From positions 1 through 64,000 of the forward strand of contig CAVSZI010000008.1 of assembly GCA_963732345.1 (NCBI GenBank): a DNA stretch of 64,000 nucleotides, in the 5' to 3' direction. Source of the DNA: Bog-532 sp963732345. GTDB taxonomy: Bacteria; Actinomycetota; Actinomycetes; Streptosporangiales; Streptosporangiaceae. The position numbers and the translations under genes are program-made. Positions 26,586 to 35,668 of the stretch are shown in pieces (the first letter of the stretch is position 1; the number at the start of each line of letters is the position of its first letter). Under the pieces are notes generated by a model. The model worked only from the letters and a program-made list of their open reading frames with translations, made no database searches and had not been told where the DNA came from.

Positions 26586-27587
26586 CTACTTGGTGTCGTC
26601 GTCCTTCGCCGCCGCATCTTGCTTGATGCCCAACAGCGGCTTGGTTACCTCGACCATCGTCTCAGCGAACTTCCGCTGGGACGTGAGCAGCTGCTCAGTG
26701 AAGTCGTAGGCATCGGCCACGAACTCCCCGGGATTGAGCGGCGTGTCGCGGTATGGCAGGTCGGGTGCTGGGATGCTCGGCGTGATCGATGCGCCGAGCC
26801 TGTTCACCACATCCACCACACCGTCAATGTTCCAGGTCAGCCGGACCGCTATCCGGATCAGGTCATGGTGCTGGGCGGACCCGACCTGGCCTGCCATGGT
26901 GACGATACCGTTTCGCACTTGTACGGTGACGCGTGCCGGGTCCGCGAGCAGGATCTCGGTGAGCATCTGGCGGACCTCCCAGGCGATGTCCTCGTCTGGG
27001 CGCAGAAAGACGCTCAGCAGGTCACAGCGGCTCACGATCCCGATCAGGTCGCCGCCGACGCCACCCCCGAACACCGTGCCGGAGTCGACTACGGGCAGCC
27101 GCTTGACGTGGCTGCTGTTCATCAGCCGCGCGGCGGCCGGCAGCGTTGCGTCCGGGTGGATCGTGACGGCCGGCGAGGTCATTAGCTCACCCGCCGTGAG
27201 GTCCAAGTGCTTTTTGTCGCCGGCGTACCGCTGGAGACGGCCGCCGGATTCGAGCTGGGCGGGCCGCGCGTTCTTCTCCAGCACCCTGAGCAGGTCAGCC
27301 TCGGATACCACCCCGGCGACATGGCGGCCCAAAGTCAGCACCGGCACGGCGCTGATCTTGTGCTCGGCCATTAGCACGGTGATCTCCTGGTAGGGGGTCA
27401 TCCGGTCGACGGTCACCACAGACGTCGTCATCACGTCCCTGACCCGATGGTGGCATCGCCCGTGGTGCTGCCCTTCCCCGCCGCGGGTGTCCCCGCCGCG
27501 GGCGTACGGACCGGCGGTCGAGGACGCTTTTGCCGCCGCCCGCTCCCCTGAATGCTCCGACGTGTAGTGCATATCGGTGCGTGTCAT
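26586..27587 (-). CDS. CBS-domain pair protein with BON domain
   Basis: 333 residues. After a polar N-terminal tail (about 45 residues rich in Gly/His/Arg) come two CBS motifs: VRDVMTTSVVTVDRMTPYQ...ISAVPVL...AGVVSEADLLRV and AGELMTSPAVTIHPDATLP...VKRLPVVD...GIVSRCDLL. Then a BON domain (VRQMLTEILLADPARVTVQV...GIVTMAGQVGS) and a C-terminal helical tail follow. CBS pairs bind adenosyl nucleotides; BON is a phospholipid or membrane-interaction module. In actinomycetes such proteins occur in hypoxia and dormancy gene sets. The start at 27587 has GGGGAGAGAAG upstream. It converges with glpD. Confidence 0.85.
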   Translation of the reverse strand: MTRTDMHYTSEHSGERAAAKASSTAGPYARGGDTRGGEGQHHGRCHHRVRDVMTTSVVTVDRMTPYQEITVLMAEHKISAVPVLTLGRHVAGVVSEADLLRVLEKNARPAQLESGGRLQRYAGDKKHLDLTAGELMTSPAVTIHPDATLPAAARLMNSSHVKRLPVVDSGTVFGGGVGGDLIGIVSRCDLLSVFLRPDEDIAWEVRQMLTEILLADPARVTVQVRNGIVTMAGQVGSAQHHDLIRIAVRLTWNIDGVVDVVNRLGASITPSIPAPDLPYRDTPLNPGEFVADAYDFTEQLLTSQRKFAETMVEVTKPLLGIKQDAAAKDDDTK

Positions 27588-27850
27588 CTTCTCTCCCCTC
27601 TGGTGATCCGCTGCCGGGGGATGCTGCACCTGGCCAGCGTTTCTCTCAGCTATGGGATTCCTCACGGCCGAATGTCATGGTCAGCAGGGACCTTGGTCAC
27701 CAGCGATAAATGCCGGCCAGCGGTATATTTGGCCTCCACCTCCGGAGCCTGGGCGCGGCCTGAAATGGGCAGCATTGCGGCGCCGGATGCTATACAGACC
27801 GGTGCGGCCGCATCCGCGGGGTACGGCGGCACGGGCCAGCGGGGCTGGCG
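27588..27850. promoter_or_regulatory. divergent intergenic region with TATATT -10 candidate
   Basis: 263 nt separate the divergent CBS-BON gene and the small ORF at 27851. TATATT at 27723-27728 is the only good -10-like hexamer on the plus strand. No palindrome of the 45-63 kb motif is found here. Confidence 0.25.
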
Positions 27851-28144
27851 ATGAAAATGACGCGGCAGTACTTGGCGGGAGAGCTATCGGTGCTGCTCGC
27901 GCACTTGCAGGCGGTGGCCAGTACCGAGGCGGCCCGGCGTGACGCGTGGTCGCTGCGGCACGCGGCCGAGACAGAACCGATCCCGGCACTGGGCTTAGTG
28001 ATCGTGCGCGCACTGGCAGTGGCAGATGACCTGTGCTGGGACTCGCTGCACCGAGGCGACACGGCGGCGTTCACCCGCCAGGCGGGGGTCTGCGACGAGC
28101 TGCGGGAGTTCGGCGTGTGCGCCGGCCTGCTCGATGAGGCTTAG
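27851..28144 (+). CDS. small conserved actinobacterial protein
   Basis: 97 residues, acidic and helical: YLAGELSVLLAHLQAVA at the start and ALAVADDLCWDSLHRGDTAAF near the middle, ending LREFGVCAGLLDEA. I recognise this as a type of small protein recurrent in actinomycetes, but no function is known to me. The ATG at 27851 begins MKMTRQYL; the ribosome site is only moderate (GGGGCTGGCG). It lies 52 nt upstream of the acetyl-CoA synthetase gene on the same strand and may be cotranscribed. Confidence 0.65.
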   Translation: MKMTRQYLAGELSVLLAHLQAVASTEAARRDAWSLRHAAETEPIPALGLVIVRALAVADDLCWDSLHRGDTAAFTRQAGVCDELREFGVCAGLLDEA

Positions 28145-28196
28145 GCAGGCATGCCCTTCTTCCCTGAAAGTTATCTTCCGGCGAGAGGACAAGGCA

Positions 28197-30323
28197 ATGG
28201 CAGAAAGCAAGCAGCCGCAGGTCCCTGGGGCACAGACCTCCGAGGCACAGATCGCGGTGCACTGGCGCGAGGAGGAGTACGTCCCGCCACCCCCGGAGTT
28301 CGTCGAGCAGGCTAATGCGAAGGACCCGGCCATCTTGGACCGGTACAGCGAGGAGCACTTCCCCGACTGCTTCAAGGAGTACGCGGACCTGCTCGTCTGG
28401 GATGAGCCCTGGCACACGATCCTGGACACCAGTAACCCGCCATTCTGGAAGTGGTTCGTCGGCGGCAAGCTCAATGCCTCCTATAACTGCGTGGACCGGC
28501 ACGCCGAGGCCACGCCGGATAAGACCGCGATCGTCTTCGTGCCGGAACTGGAGTCCGACGAACACGTGAAGATCAGCTACTCAGAGCTGCAGCGCCGGGT
28601 GAACGAGTTCGCCGCGGTGCTGCGCGACTCAATCGGCCTGAAGACCGGCGACCGGGTGACACTGCACATGCCGATGGTCGCCGAGCTGGCGGTCACCATG
28701 CTCGCCTGCGCCAGGCTCGGGGTAATCCATTCGGAGGTGTTCGGCGGGTTCAGCGGTACCGCCTGCGGGAACAGGATCGCCGACTCCGGCAGCCGGGTCC
28801 TGATCACGATGGACGGCTATTACCGCAGCGGCCAGATGCAGGACCACAAGGCCAAGGCCGACGAGGCGCTCGAGGCAGCCCGCCAGGAAGGCCAGGAGGT
28901 CGACAAGGTGCTCGTCTGGCGGCGCCGGGACGGGGAGTACGCGTCAAAGACCCCCATGGCCGACGGCCGTGACTTCTTCGTCGACGAGCTGCTCAGCGAG
29001 CATCGGGGAGCGACCGTCGACCCGGTATCCATGCCGGCCGAAGCGCCGCTGTTCCTGATGTACACCAGCGGCACCACCGGCCGCCCGAAGGGCTGCGTGC
29101 ACAGCACGGGCGGCTACCTCGCCTACGTGGCGGGGACGTCGAAGTACTACCAGGACATTCACCCCGATGACGTGTACTGGTGCATGGCGGACATCGGCTG
29201 GATCACCGGCCACAGCTACATCGTCTATGGACCGCTGGCCCTGGGCACGACGACGGTGATCTACGAGGGCGTGCCCAACTATCCCGACGGCGGGCGGCCC
29301 TGGCGGATTGCCGAGACGCTGGGGGTGAACATCTTTCACACCTCGCCAACGGCGATCAGGATGCTGCGTAAGGTCGGCCCGGAGGAGCCGAAGAAGTATG
29401 ACTACCACTTCAAGCACATGACCACGGTGGGCGAGCCGATCGAGCCCGAGGTCTGGCGCTGGTACCACTCCGAGGTCGGCAAGGGCGAAGCGGCCATCGT
29501 CGACACCTGGTGGCAGACCGAGAACGGCGGTTTTCTCGGCAGCACGCTGCCCGCTCTGCAGCCGATGAAGCCCGGCAGCTGCGGGCCCGGTGTCCTCGGC
29601 GTCTATCCGGTGATCTTTGACGAGGACGCCAACGAGGTACCAGCGGGGAGCGGCAAGGCGGGCAACATCTGTATCCGCAACCCGTGGCCGGGCATCTTCC
29701 AGGGCGTCTGGGGTCAGCCCGAGCGATTCGTGGCCACCTATTACCGCAAGTACAACAGGAACCCAGACAGCACGGACTGGCACGACTGGCCCTACTTCGC
29801 TGGTGACGGCGCTCTCCAGGCCGCCGACGGCTATTTCAGGATCCTCGGCCGCGTCGACGACGTGATCAATGTGGCCGGGCACCGGCTGGGCACCAAGGAG
29901 ATCGAGTCCGCCGCGCTCACCGTTCCCGAGGTGGCCGAGGCGGCCGCAGTACCGGTGATCGATGACATCCGGGGGCGCGTCGTGGAGGTGTACGTCTCGC
30001 TCAAGCCCGGCTTCGAGCCGAGCGAGACGCTAGAGCAAAAGGTCAGCGCGGCGATCGATACCCAGATTGGCAAAATCGCCCGTCCGAAGAACGTCTGGAT
30101 CGTGCCGGACATGCCGAAGACCAGGTCGGGCAAGATCATGCGCCGGGTTATCGCGTCGATCTCCAACTTCGCCGACGTCGGAGACGTCACCACGCTGGCC
30201 AACCCCGAGATCGTCGACAGCATCCGGCATTACGTGCAGAGCTCGAAGGTCGCCAAGGATGACGTGCCGCGCGAGCTGACCGAGACCGAGTTCGAGGAGA
30301 TCAAGAAGTTCGGCGGGGAGTAG
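28197..30323 (+). CDS. acetyl-CoA synthetase-type AMP-forming acyl-CoA ligase
   Basis: 708 residues, slightly longer than a typical Acs (about 650). It activates acetate (or a similar short acid) to the acyl-AMP and then to acyl-CoA. Motifs: the adenylate P-loop YTSGTTGRPKGCVHS, DTWWQTENGG (the Trp that limits the acyl pocket in acetate-specific enzymes), DYFRILGRVDDV-type hinge (here DGYFRILGRVDDVINVAGHR), and the lysine in PKTRSGKIMRR, the usual acetylation-controlled residue. The start ATG 28197 follows GAGAGGACAAGG. The longer frame upstream overlaps the small gene. An extra N-terminal about 50 residues and the C-terminal SSKVAKDDVPREL tail differ from standard Acs. Confidence 0.88.
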   Translation: MAESKQPQVPGAQTSEAQIAVHWREEEYVPPPPEFVEQANAKDPAILDRYSEEHFPDCFKEYADLLVWDEPWHTILDTSNPPFWKWFVGGKLNASYNCVDRHAEATPDKTAIVFVPELESDEHVKISYSELQRRVNEFAAVLRDSIGLKTGDRVTLHMPMVAELAVTMLACARLGVIHSEVFGGFSGTACGNRIADSGSRVLITMDGYYRSGQMQDHKAKADEALEAARQEGQEVDKVLVWRRRDGEYASKTPMADGRDFFVDELLSEHRGATVDPVSMPAEAPLFLMYTSGTTGRPKGCVHSTGGYLAYVAGTSKYYQDIHPDDVYWCMADIGWITGHSYIVYGPLALGTTTVIYEGVPNYPDGGRPWRIAETLGVNIFHTSPTAIRMLRKVGPEEPKKYDYHFKHMTTVGEPIEPEVWRWYHSEVGKGEAAIVDTWWQTENGGFLGSTLPALQPMKPGSCGPGVLGVYPVIFDEDANEVPAGSGKAGNICIRNPWPGIFQGVWGQPERFVATYYRKYNRNPDSTDWHDWPYFAGDGALQAADGYFRILGRVDDVINVAGHRLGTKEIESAALTVPEVAEAAAVPVIDDIRGRVVEVYVSLKPGFEPSETLEQKVSAAIDTQIGKIARPKNVWIVPDMPKTRSGKIMRRVIASISNFADVGDVTTLANPEIVDSIRHYVQSSKVAKDDVPRELTETEFEEIKKFGGE

Positions 30324-30341
30324 CCGACTGCGTGAACGGCA

Positions 30342-30382
30342 CCGGGCCGCCGCACGCAGGCGGCGGCGGTCACTAGGCCCGG
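30342..30382. terminator. bidirectional hairpin between convergent genes
   Basis: A nested inverted repeat, outer CCGGGCC/GGCCCGG and inner GCCGCC/GGCGGC, follows the synthetase stop and faces the convergent DUF4232 gene. It is a likely terminator for both sides, without a strong T-run. Confidence 0.5.
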
Positions 30383-30458
30383 CACCCTCGGCCGGTTCAG
30401 GATTGTGACCGTCGAGGTTCAACTCGGCCCCGGCCCGGTGCCCTCGTCCGGTCGGTGC

Positions 30459-31160
30459 CTAGTGCGGAAGGCTAGAGAGCGTGGTAATCGTCGACGTCTC
30501 AGCTGTCGTCGAGCCATTCACCGACGTGCAAGCCGGCAGGTACGACCCGGCGCCAGGCAGCCACGCGGAGATAACCACACTTCCCGAACCGCCCGGCGGG
30601 CTGATCCGAAGGCGCACGTATGGTGCGGGGCAGCGACCCTGCCCTCCAGCCGGCTGATCATCGGCCACGACCACCGCGTAGGCGGAATCTCCTGGCTGGA
30701 GTGTCACGACGGGTGGCGGGGCCGTGTAATGCCAGGCGCCGAACATGGTCGACTGCGCGTGCTGCATGAGCGTGGCCGTCCCTGCGGCGGTCAGCCCGGT
30801 CACAACGGGCCAGCCGGTCATGCGGCACGGGGTGTGGCTGTCGTTGGTAAATCTGAGGTAACCACCGGCCTGGCCCGCGAGAGCCCCGCTGTTGGAGATG
30901 CTGACTTTCAGCTGGGACGCGACACAGGATTCGATGCTGCCGGGTGATGGCGAGCCCGGCGCCGTCGTCGCACCTCCGGTCATTCTCGCGAACGGTGCCG
31001 CCTGCGGCGGATTCTGGTTGCCGCACGCGGTCACGGCCAGTCCGCAGGCCGCCACGGCCAGAGCGCCCACGGTAGCCGCTCGGCTACGGCTTCCGTCAAT
31101 GGCGAGCCGATGACCGACCGCCGATCGTGCCTGCGAATCACGCACCACCTTGAACCTCAT
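30459..31160 (-). CDS. DUF4232 lipoprotein
   Basis: 233 residues. A charged N-terminus leads to a hydrophobic stretch and a lipobox, GLAVTACGNQ (Cys about 46), so it should be anchored outside the membrane. The mature part is a DUF4232 beta-sandwich: LKVSISNSGALAGQAGGYLR, FTNDSHTPCRMTGWPVV, TLQPGDSAYAVVVADDQP and RLRISPPGGS with two or more cysteines that may pair. DUF4232 proteins are common actinobacterial envelope proteins of unknown role. ATG 31160 is preceded by GGGAGGGAG. It is the last gene of a four-gene minus-strand unit (spacing 15 nt to the gene before it). Confidence 0.84.
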   Translation of the reverse strand: MRFKVVRDSQARSAVGHRLAIDGSRSRAATVGALAVAACGLAVTACGNQNPPQAAPFARMTGGATTAPGSPSPGSIESCVASQLKVSISNSGALAGQAGGYLRFTNDSHTPCRMTGWPVVTGLTAAGTATLMQHAQSTMFGAWHYTAPPPVVTLQPGDSAYAVVVADDQPAGGQGRCPAPYVRLRISPPGGSGSVVISAWLPGAGSYLPACTSVNGSTTAETSTITTLSSLPH

Positions 31161-31175
31161 TGCGTCTCCCTCCCG

Positions 31176-32027
31176 TTACCCGGGCAAGTCCTGGATGCTG
31201 ACCGCCCGGGCCGGCCACGTCGATCCCGGCGTGCGGCCGTCCCGCAGCGACACGTGTATGGCAAGTCGACCGCTGGGCGCAGCGTGGTTCACCTGGAATA
31301 CCACGGCCTGGCCCTGCCCGGCCGCCGCCGAAAACCAGAACTCGTCGGTGCATCTGGTCCGGCGGTACCGGGCCACCGGCCCGAAGGGGCCGGCCGAGGT
31401 GGTCATCGCGGCAAACATCTCATGCCCGGCCAGCACACGGAGCGTGGCGCGCATCCGGCGCCGGAGCGGCCTCCGGCAGATAGGGGTGCGCACGGGCATG
31501 CGCATGCTCAGCAGCACCAGGACAGTTCCCCCGGCGAGCAGTCCGCCACCGAACCAGGCCAGGTAAGGCGCGCGCGCTGCATCTGCCGGCACAATCACAT
31601 CGATGATGCCCGCGCAGAGCAGCATCCCGCTGCGGACGATCGGCCGCCAGGTAGCCGGTTCCGGCGCCGTTTCGGGTGCCGGGCGCCACCTGATACACCC
31701 GCAGCCGCCAGGGATCCGCTTGACGCGCACATATCCGAGCAAGACGCAGAACACCGCCCCGGACGAGGCCAGGCCGGCGCCGCCGAGCATCGGCGACGCT
31801 CCGCTGCACACGAGCACGCCCACCGCCAGCTCCGCGGCGCCCACCGTCAGTTCGGCGCGTCTCCACCGGCGCCGGGACATCCGCAGCGCGCGGCTCATGG
31901 CGGTGGCACCATCGACTCCTCGCGCGCCGCGGTACAGCTTGCTCGCCCCGGCCACGACGAGAACCACGCCGCAACTGACGACACACCCAGTGACGATTGA
32001 CGAGGTGGCCTGGTCAAAGCCGATCAC
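31176..32027 (-). CDS. MauE/DoxX-like membrane protein
   Basis: 283 residues. Four hydrophobic helices (about 9-29, 59-80, 84-100, 150-175) with the short GGCGC motif after VKRIPGG resemble MauE-type proteins, which are related to DoxX/VKOR-like redox membrane proteins. A basic cytoplasmic linker and a polar C-terminal about 95 residues without a known domain follow. A role in maturation of disulfides or a cofactor in the envelope is typical of the family but only inferred. Start GTG 32027, with GGGAGG upstream, 11 nt after the preceding gene's stop. Middle of a Tat protein, DUF1906, MauE-like, DUF4232 operon. Confidence 0.72.
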   Translation of the reverse strand: MIGFDQATSSIVTGCVVSCGVVLVVAGASKLYRGARGVDGATAMSRALRMSRRRWRRAELTVGAAELAVGVLVCSGASPMLGGAGLASSGAVFCVLLGYVRVKRIPGGCGCIRWRPAPETAPEPATWRPIVRSGMLLCAGIIDVIVPADAARAPYLAWFGGGLLAGGTVLVLLSMRMPVRTPICRRPLRRRMRATLRVLAGHEMFAAMTTSAGPFGPVARYRRTRCTDEFWFSAAAGQGQAVVFQVNHAAPSGRLAIHVSLRDGRTPGSTWPARAVSIQDLPG

Positions 32028-32038
32028 TCAGCCTCCCG

Positions 32039-32761
32039 CTACGGCCTCGAGCTGACCTGGAAGCAGAAGCGGGCCGTCACGAATCCCGGGCCCCCTACGT
32101 CGAGGTCCACATTGGACGACAGGTTGCACGCGTCCTGCTCAGCGTATTGCCAGAGCCTGGTCGGCACCGTCGGGCACTCATCTGGATGCCAGTGGGGCGG
32201 TTCGGCCAGGCTGCCGCACGGCTCGGGCTCGCTCGACCAGATGGCGCTGGGCACGGCGAAGCCTCGCGCATTGGCGATGGTCGAGCAATTGGCGTAAGGC
32301 GAATATGGATCGCAGTACAGGCAGGGGTAAAGCGGATAGATGCCCAGGCCCGCGAAATCGTATTCCGCTATGTAATATGCCCAGGCATCCCAGTAATCCG
32401 AGCTCAGCGACGTCGAATATTCCTGGTCGAGCCAGCAGTACAGGTGACCGTTGGACGGCAGCCGAAGCGGGCCGACCGCATGATAGGCGGCAAGCATCGA
32501 CGCGCAGAAGGCCTGCGCATCGGCCTGGCCCTCCGCGGCGGACCCGCTCAGCCGGGACTGCCGCGGGGCCGAGATGCAGCCCACGTAGTTGCCCCCGCTG
32601 TCCCACGCCCCCTGGCTTTCTGCGACCGCATCGTCGCTGAACAGGTCAGCGGCCGGGGACGGGGTGAAATACCTGATCCAGAAGGCTGGGTCCACGCCGA
32701 ATTCACGCTGCGCTGACGTGTAAGTGTTATGTATCTTCCCTGCGGTGTCATATCCGCTCAT
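32039..32761 (-). CDS. DUF1906 (Rv2525c-like, glycoside-hydrolase-like) protein
   Basis: 240 residues. The start MSGYDTAGKIHN matches the 'GxDTCxxPS' type opening of DUF1906/Rv2525c-like domains, a TIM-barrel fold related to lysozyme-like GH25 enzymes. WIRYFTPSP, GGNYVGCISAPRQS, LYCWLDQEY, AWAYYIAEYD and TRLWQYAEQDACNLSSNVD also fit; the final aspartate-containing WQY...D is typical. No signal peptide is visible, which is unusual for an envelope-glycan-related protein. Export may depend on neighbours or be non-classical. ATG 32761 has GGAGG upstream. Second gene in the minus-strand operon. Confidence 0.72.
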   Translation of the reverse strand: MSGYDTAGKIHNTYTSAQREFGVDPAFWIRYFTPSPAADLFSDDAVAESQGAWDSGGNYVGCISAPRQSRLSGSAAEGQADAQAFCASMLAAYHAVGPLRLPSNGHLYCWLDQEYSTSLSSDYWDAWAYYIAEYDFAGLGIYPLYPCLYCDPYSPYANCSTIANARGFAVPSAIWSSEPEPCGSLAEPPHWHPDECPTVPTRLWQYAEQDACNLSSNVDLDVGGPGFVTARFCFQVSSRP

Positions 32762-32811
32762 AGCTAGCAATCCTCCGAAAGGCCCGATACCTGCACGACG
32801 ATGCTGCTGGC

Positions 32812-34242
32812 TCAGAACAGGGCCGACACGTGAAGGCTCGTGTTGGCTGTACCAAGCGGGCTGAGGGCGGAAGAGAAGAACGCGAGCCGGGGATTCTCGG
32901 TCCCCACCGCGAGGAGGGTCCCGCTGGGCATTTGGTAGAGCCCGGCATAATGGCGCCCCTCGCTGTAGGAAGCGGTCAGCGCGCCGGAGGCCACATCGTA
33001 AGCACAAAGGCCCCCGGTGCGGGCCGAGCCGACGACGTAGAGCGTGTCACCTGCTGGTGCCAGCACCGCCTTGCTCCACGGAGCGCCGTGTGGCGACGCG
33101 GGTACCGGAAAGTGGGTATGCGCCCTGACCCGGAACGAGTCCGCCGGATCGGCTACGACGGCAACGCCGGCCCCCGGCTTGGTCATGAACACGGTGCCGT
33201 CCGGGCGTGTCTGCATGGTGACGGCACTCGGCTTCGCACGGATGCGGCTGAGCGGCGCGACGGTCAGCTCAGTCACCTTTCCGGTCCGGGCGGAGCAGAC
33301 CTGCACGTCGCGGCCTCTGACTAGGCGCGCTACATCACCGTTCGGAAGCGTGACGACCGGCTCCCCGGCTGGCCATGGCGCAGGGGCTGGTCCTGAAAAC
33401 CTGGCCTCACCCGAACCCAGCGGGAAAACGCTCACCCGGGACAGCAGCGCCTGGCTCCGGGTCTCGGCGGGATCGCCGGGCTGCGGCTCCCTGGTCGTCC
33501 ACAGCAACAGGTCGGAGTTGTTGGCGGCCGCAGTGGACAATGCGAGAGACGGCTCGTTGGAGAGGTGAAATGGTCCCGTGAAGGAGCCGCTGCGCCGGTC
33601 GAAATAGGCCAGCGCATGATGCGAGCTCCAGGTTGTCGCCCACTGGCTCGTCCCGGCGCCGCCGGCTGGGCGCGCCTTGTGTATCAGGCGCCTGCTCACT
33701 GGCACCGTGATGGCCAGGACCAGGGCGATAATCGCGGAGCCAGGAGCGAAGACCGGGGTAACGAGAATATTCGCGCCATCTGGGACGCCGGCCAGGGTCA
33801 CCGACCCCTGCTCGGCGATGGCTGCCGAGGCGGTGTCTATGAGGGTCAGCGTAACCCTCGCGCCGTCGTCTACCCTGTGCATCGTGGCCAGGGCGGTGGT
33901 GGTCTGGTCAGGTGATGGGACCGGTGCGGCCGCGAGCCTGGTGGCGAACCGGACCGGCGCATTCCGCGGTGCTGACCGCGACGCCGGGCACATCACAGCC
34001 ACGACGGACGCGCCAGGGGACGTCCCCGGGTCAGGCAAACCGTAAAGGAAGGCATACCGGAAAGCGTCCCGGCCAGATACGGCAGGCCGGACGCCCGAGC
34101 GGCCGCTCGGGTCCAGATCCGGCAACGCTATGAGGGCACCCGTGCCGATGCCGCCCGCCAGTATCTCGCGACGGCTGAGCCCAGAGCCGTCGCGGGCAGA
34201 GCCGAATAGGTCGGCTGCGCCTTCCCGCCTGCGGAAGCGCAT
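32812..34242 (-). CDS. Tat-signal exported protein, beta-propeller-like, unknown function
   Basis: About 476 residues. A twin-arginine signal LSRREILAGGIGTGALIAL lies near the N-terminus. One membrane helix in the middle (SAIIALVLAITVPVSRRL, about 170-187) may tether it. The C-terminal half alternates short beta-strands with recurring motifs such as YVVGSARTGGLCAYDVASG and RPDGTVFMTKPGAGVAVVADP, suggestive of a WD/PQQ-like propeller. No enzyme family recognised. I prefer ATG 34242 (MRFRRREG, after GGGAAG) over the ATG at 34284. It heads the four-gene operon, and the three downstream genes are also envelope-associated. Confidence 0.6.
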   Translation of the reverse strand: MRFRRREGAADLFGSARDGSGLSRREILAGGIGTGALIALPDLDPSGRSGVRPAVSGRDAFRYAFLYGLPDPGTSPGASVVAVMCPASRSAPRNAPVRFATRLAAAPVPSPDQTTTALATMHRVDDGARVTLTLIDTASAAIAEQGSVTLAGVPDGANILVTPVFAPGSAIIALVLAITVPVSRRLIHKARPAGGAGTSQWATTWSSHHALAYFDRRSGSFTGPFHLSNEPSLALSTAAANNSDLLLWTTREPQPGDPAETRSQALLSRVSVFPLGSGEARFSGPAPAPWPAGEPVVTLPNGDVARLVRGRDVQVCSARTGKVTELTVAPLSRIRAKPSAVTMQTRPDGTVFMTKPGAGVAVVADPADSFRVRAHTHFPVPASPHGAPWSKAVLAPAGDTLYVVGSARTGGLCAYDVASGALTASYSEGRHYAGLYQMPSGTLLAVGTENPRLAFFSSALSPLGTANTSLHVSALF

Positions 34243-34284
34243 GATCGTCACTTCCCAACGCGTATCGCCGAAATTAAGCACCAT

Positions 34285-34930
34285 TAAAGGGACAGGACGA
34301 CGGGACTTCCTGTCGTTCAGCGGGTAGGGCTACTTTGCGATCAGCCCAAACGCTCGATGGCAGCCGTCGCTCCAGGTCAGGGATTCATGTTTCGTACCGA
34401 TACGTTAGTGGGGTCGGCGTGTAGTTCCGTTTAAGGACACGCCGGTACGCGCCGAATTTCGGCCTCATACCCAGATGGCGGCTGCATGCAGACCAAAAAC
34501 GGGTTTGTACCCAAGCGGGAACTCAGCGGCTGGCGCGAACCGATGTGCAATTGGTTCAAATCCCCTCAGGCGCAATAGTTTCTCATAAGCGGCGAATTCG
34601 GGCACACGGAATCGCCACCCACGCAAGCCTCCGGCCATGCAGGCGCTTTGCCTGGTGTGTTCTCCCCTTCACGGTCGGCAGAGCGGCGCTGCGGGTAATC
34701 CCCCCTTACCCCCGTGCCCGGCCCGGCCGGACGGGATAGGTGTCACGGACTCACCGCATCGTTCCCATCGGGCGCTCACCCCGTTCAGGGCCCTTCGCGT
34801 GCGAACCGGGCAGGCCGGCCGGCCGTGGCTGGCTGACCGGGAACATCTGCCGACCGGCTCCTGTTGCTCGTCATGTAACATTGCTCCAAGTGCAAATTTA
34901 TATCTCATGCAAAGTTGTAGTGAGCGCACG
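34285..34930. other. long intergenic region upstream of the TetR gene
   Basis: About 690 nt without a credible gene. It holds a hairpin at 34415-34444 (CGGCGTGT/ACACGCCG), a tRNA-like 3' fragment at 34553, and an AT-rich TetR promoter region. In the latter, TGCAAA is repeated directly at 34891 and 34908, flanking a TATATC, 20-40 nt upstream of the TetR start; this could be the auto-regulatory operator. Confidence 0.4.
34553..34574 (+). other. tRNA 3'-end-like fragment (possible att scar)
   Basis: GGTTCAAATCCCCT followed by CAGGCGCA has the form of a tRNA T-loop (GGTTCAAATC) plus acceptor end. No anticodon or D arm fits upstream and the T-stem does not pair, so it is not a functional tRNA. 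Such 3' ends are what integrases leave as attachment-site duplicates. Confidence 0.35.
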
Positions 34931-35668
34931 ATGACCCTGGCAAGTACGGCTTCCGGAGGCGAGCCTCGCGTCTCCCTGCGCGAGCGCAAGAAGCTGGCTA
35001 CCCGCCGGTCACTCCGCCGGATAGCGCTGGACCTGGTGGCCGAGCGCGGCTTCGCGCACGTCACCGTGGACGACATCGCCGAAGCGGCGGATGTGTCGCC
35101 GCGCACGTTCTTCAACTACTTCCCGTCCAAGGAGGCGGCGCTCTTCGGGGCCGATCCAGACCGGGCCTCCGAACTGCGCCAGCGCATCGTGCAGCAAGCG
35201 CCCGGCGAGCCCGTTCTTGATGCGCTGCGCATGGTCATGGTTAGCGACGCCCTGGCGGTGGCCGATGAGCTCAGTGAGCTCGGCGGCGACCCGGCGGAGT
35301 GGCTGAGCCGGATGAAGGAGGCCCGTGCCGACCCGCACCTGCGCGCGGCCCACGCGGCGCAGATGGCGATGGTCGAGCGAGCCATCACCGAAGGCCTCGC
35401 CGAGCGGCTCGGCACCGATCCGGAATGGGATCCCTATCCGGGGCTGCTGGCCGCCACGGCGTCCGGCGTGTTCCGCGCGAGCATGACGTTCTGGGCCAGT
35501 TCCGGCGGGACAGTGCCGCTCAGCCAGCTCATCGACTTGGCGTTCCGGGCGGTCGCCGACGGCCTGCCCGAGCGCTGCGATCTGCGTCACGTCTGTGCCA
35601 GCCCGGGGGGACGACCCTCCCAGACCCCCCTGCCAGGGCCCGTGGCGGACAGGAAGGACAACCACTGA
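34931..35668 (+). CDS. TetR-family transcriptional regulator
   Basis: 245 residues. The N-terminal HTH is clear: ERKKLATRRSLRRIALDLVA, GFAHVTVDDIAEAADVSPRT and FFNYFPSKEAALFG. The C-terminal ligand-binding part resembles the TetR_C/MftR-like group with DPEWDPYPGLLAATASGVFR. It starts at ATG 34931 and its TGA overlaps the ATG of the efflux gene by one base, so both are coupled. It most likely represses itself and the transporter and is released by a drug or metabolite. A clear SD is missing; the region upstream is AT-rich. Confidence 0.88.
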   Translation: MTLASTASGGEPRVSLRERKKLATRRSLRRIALDLVAERGFAHVTVDDIAEAADVSPRTFFNYFPSKEAALFGADPDRASELRQRIVQQAPGEPVLDALRMVMVSDALAVADELSELGGDPAEWLSRMKEARADPHLRAAHAAQMAMVERAITEGLAERLGTDPEWDPYPGLLAATASGVFRASMTFWASSGGTVPLSQLIDLAFRAVADGLPERCDLRHVCASPGGRPSQTPLPGPVADRKDNH

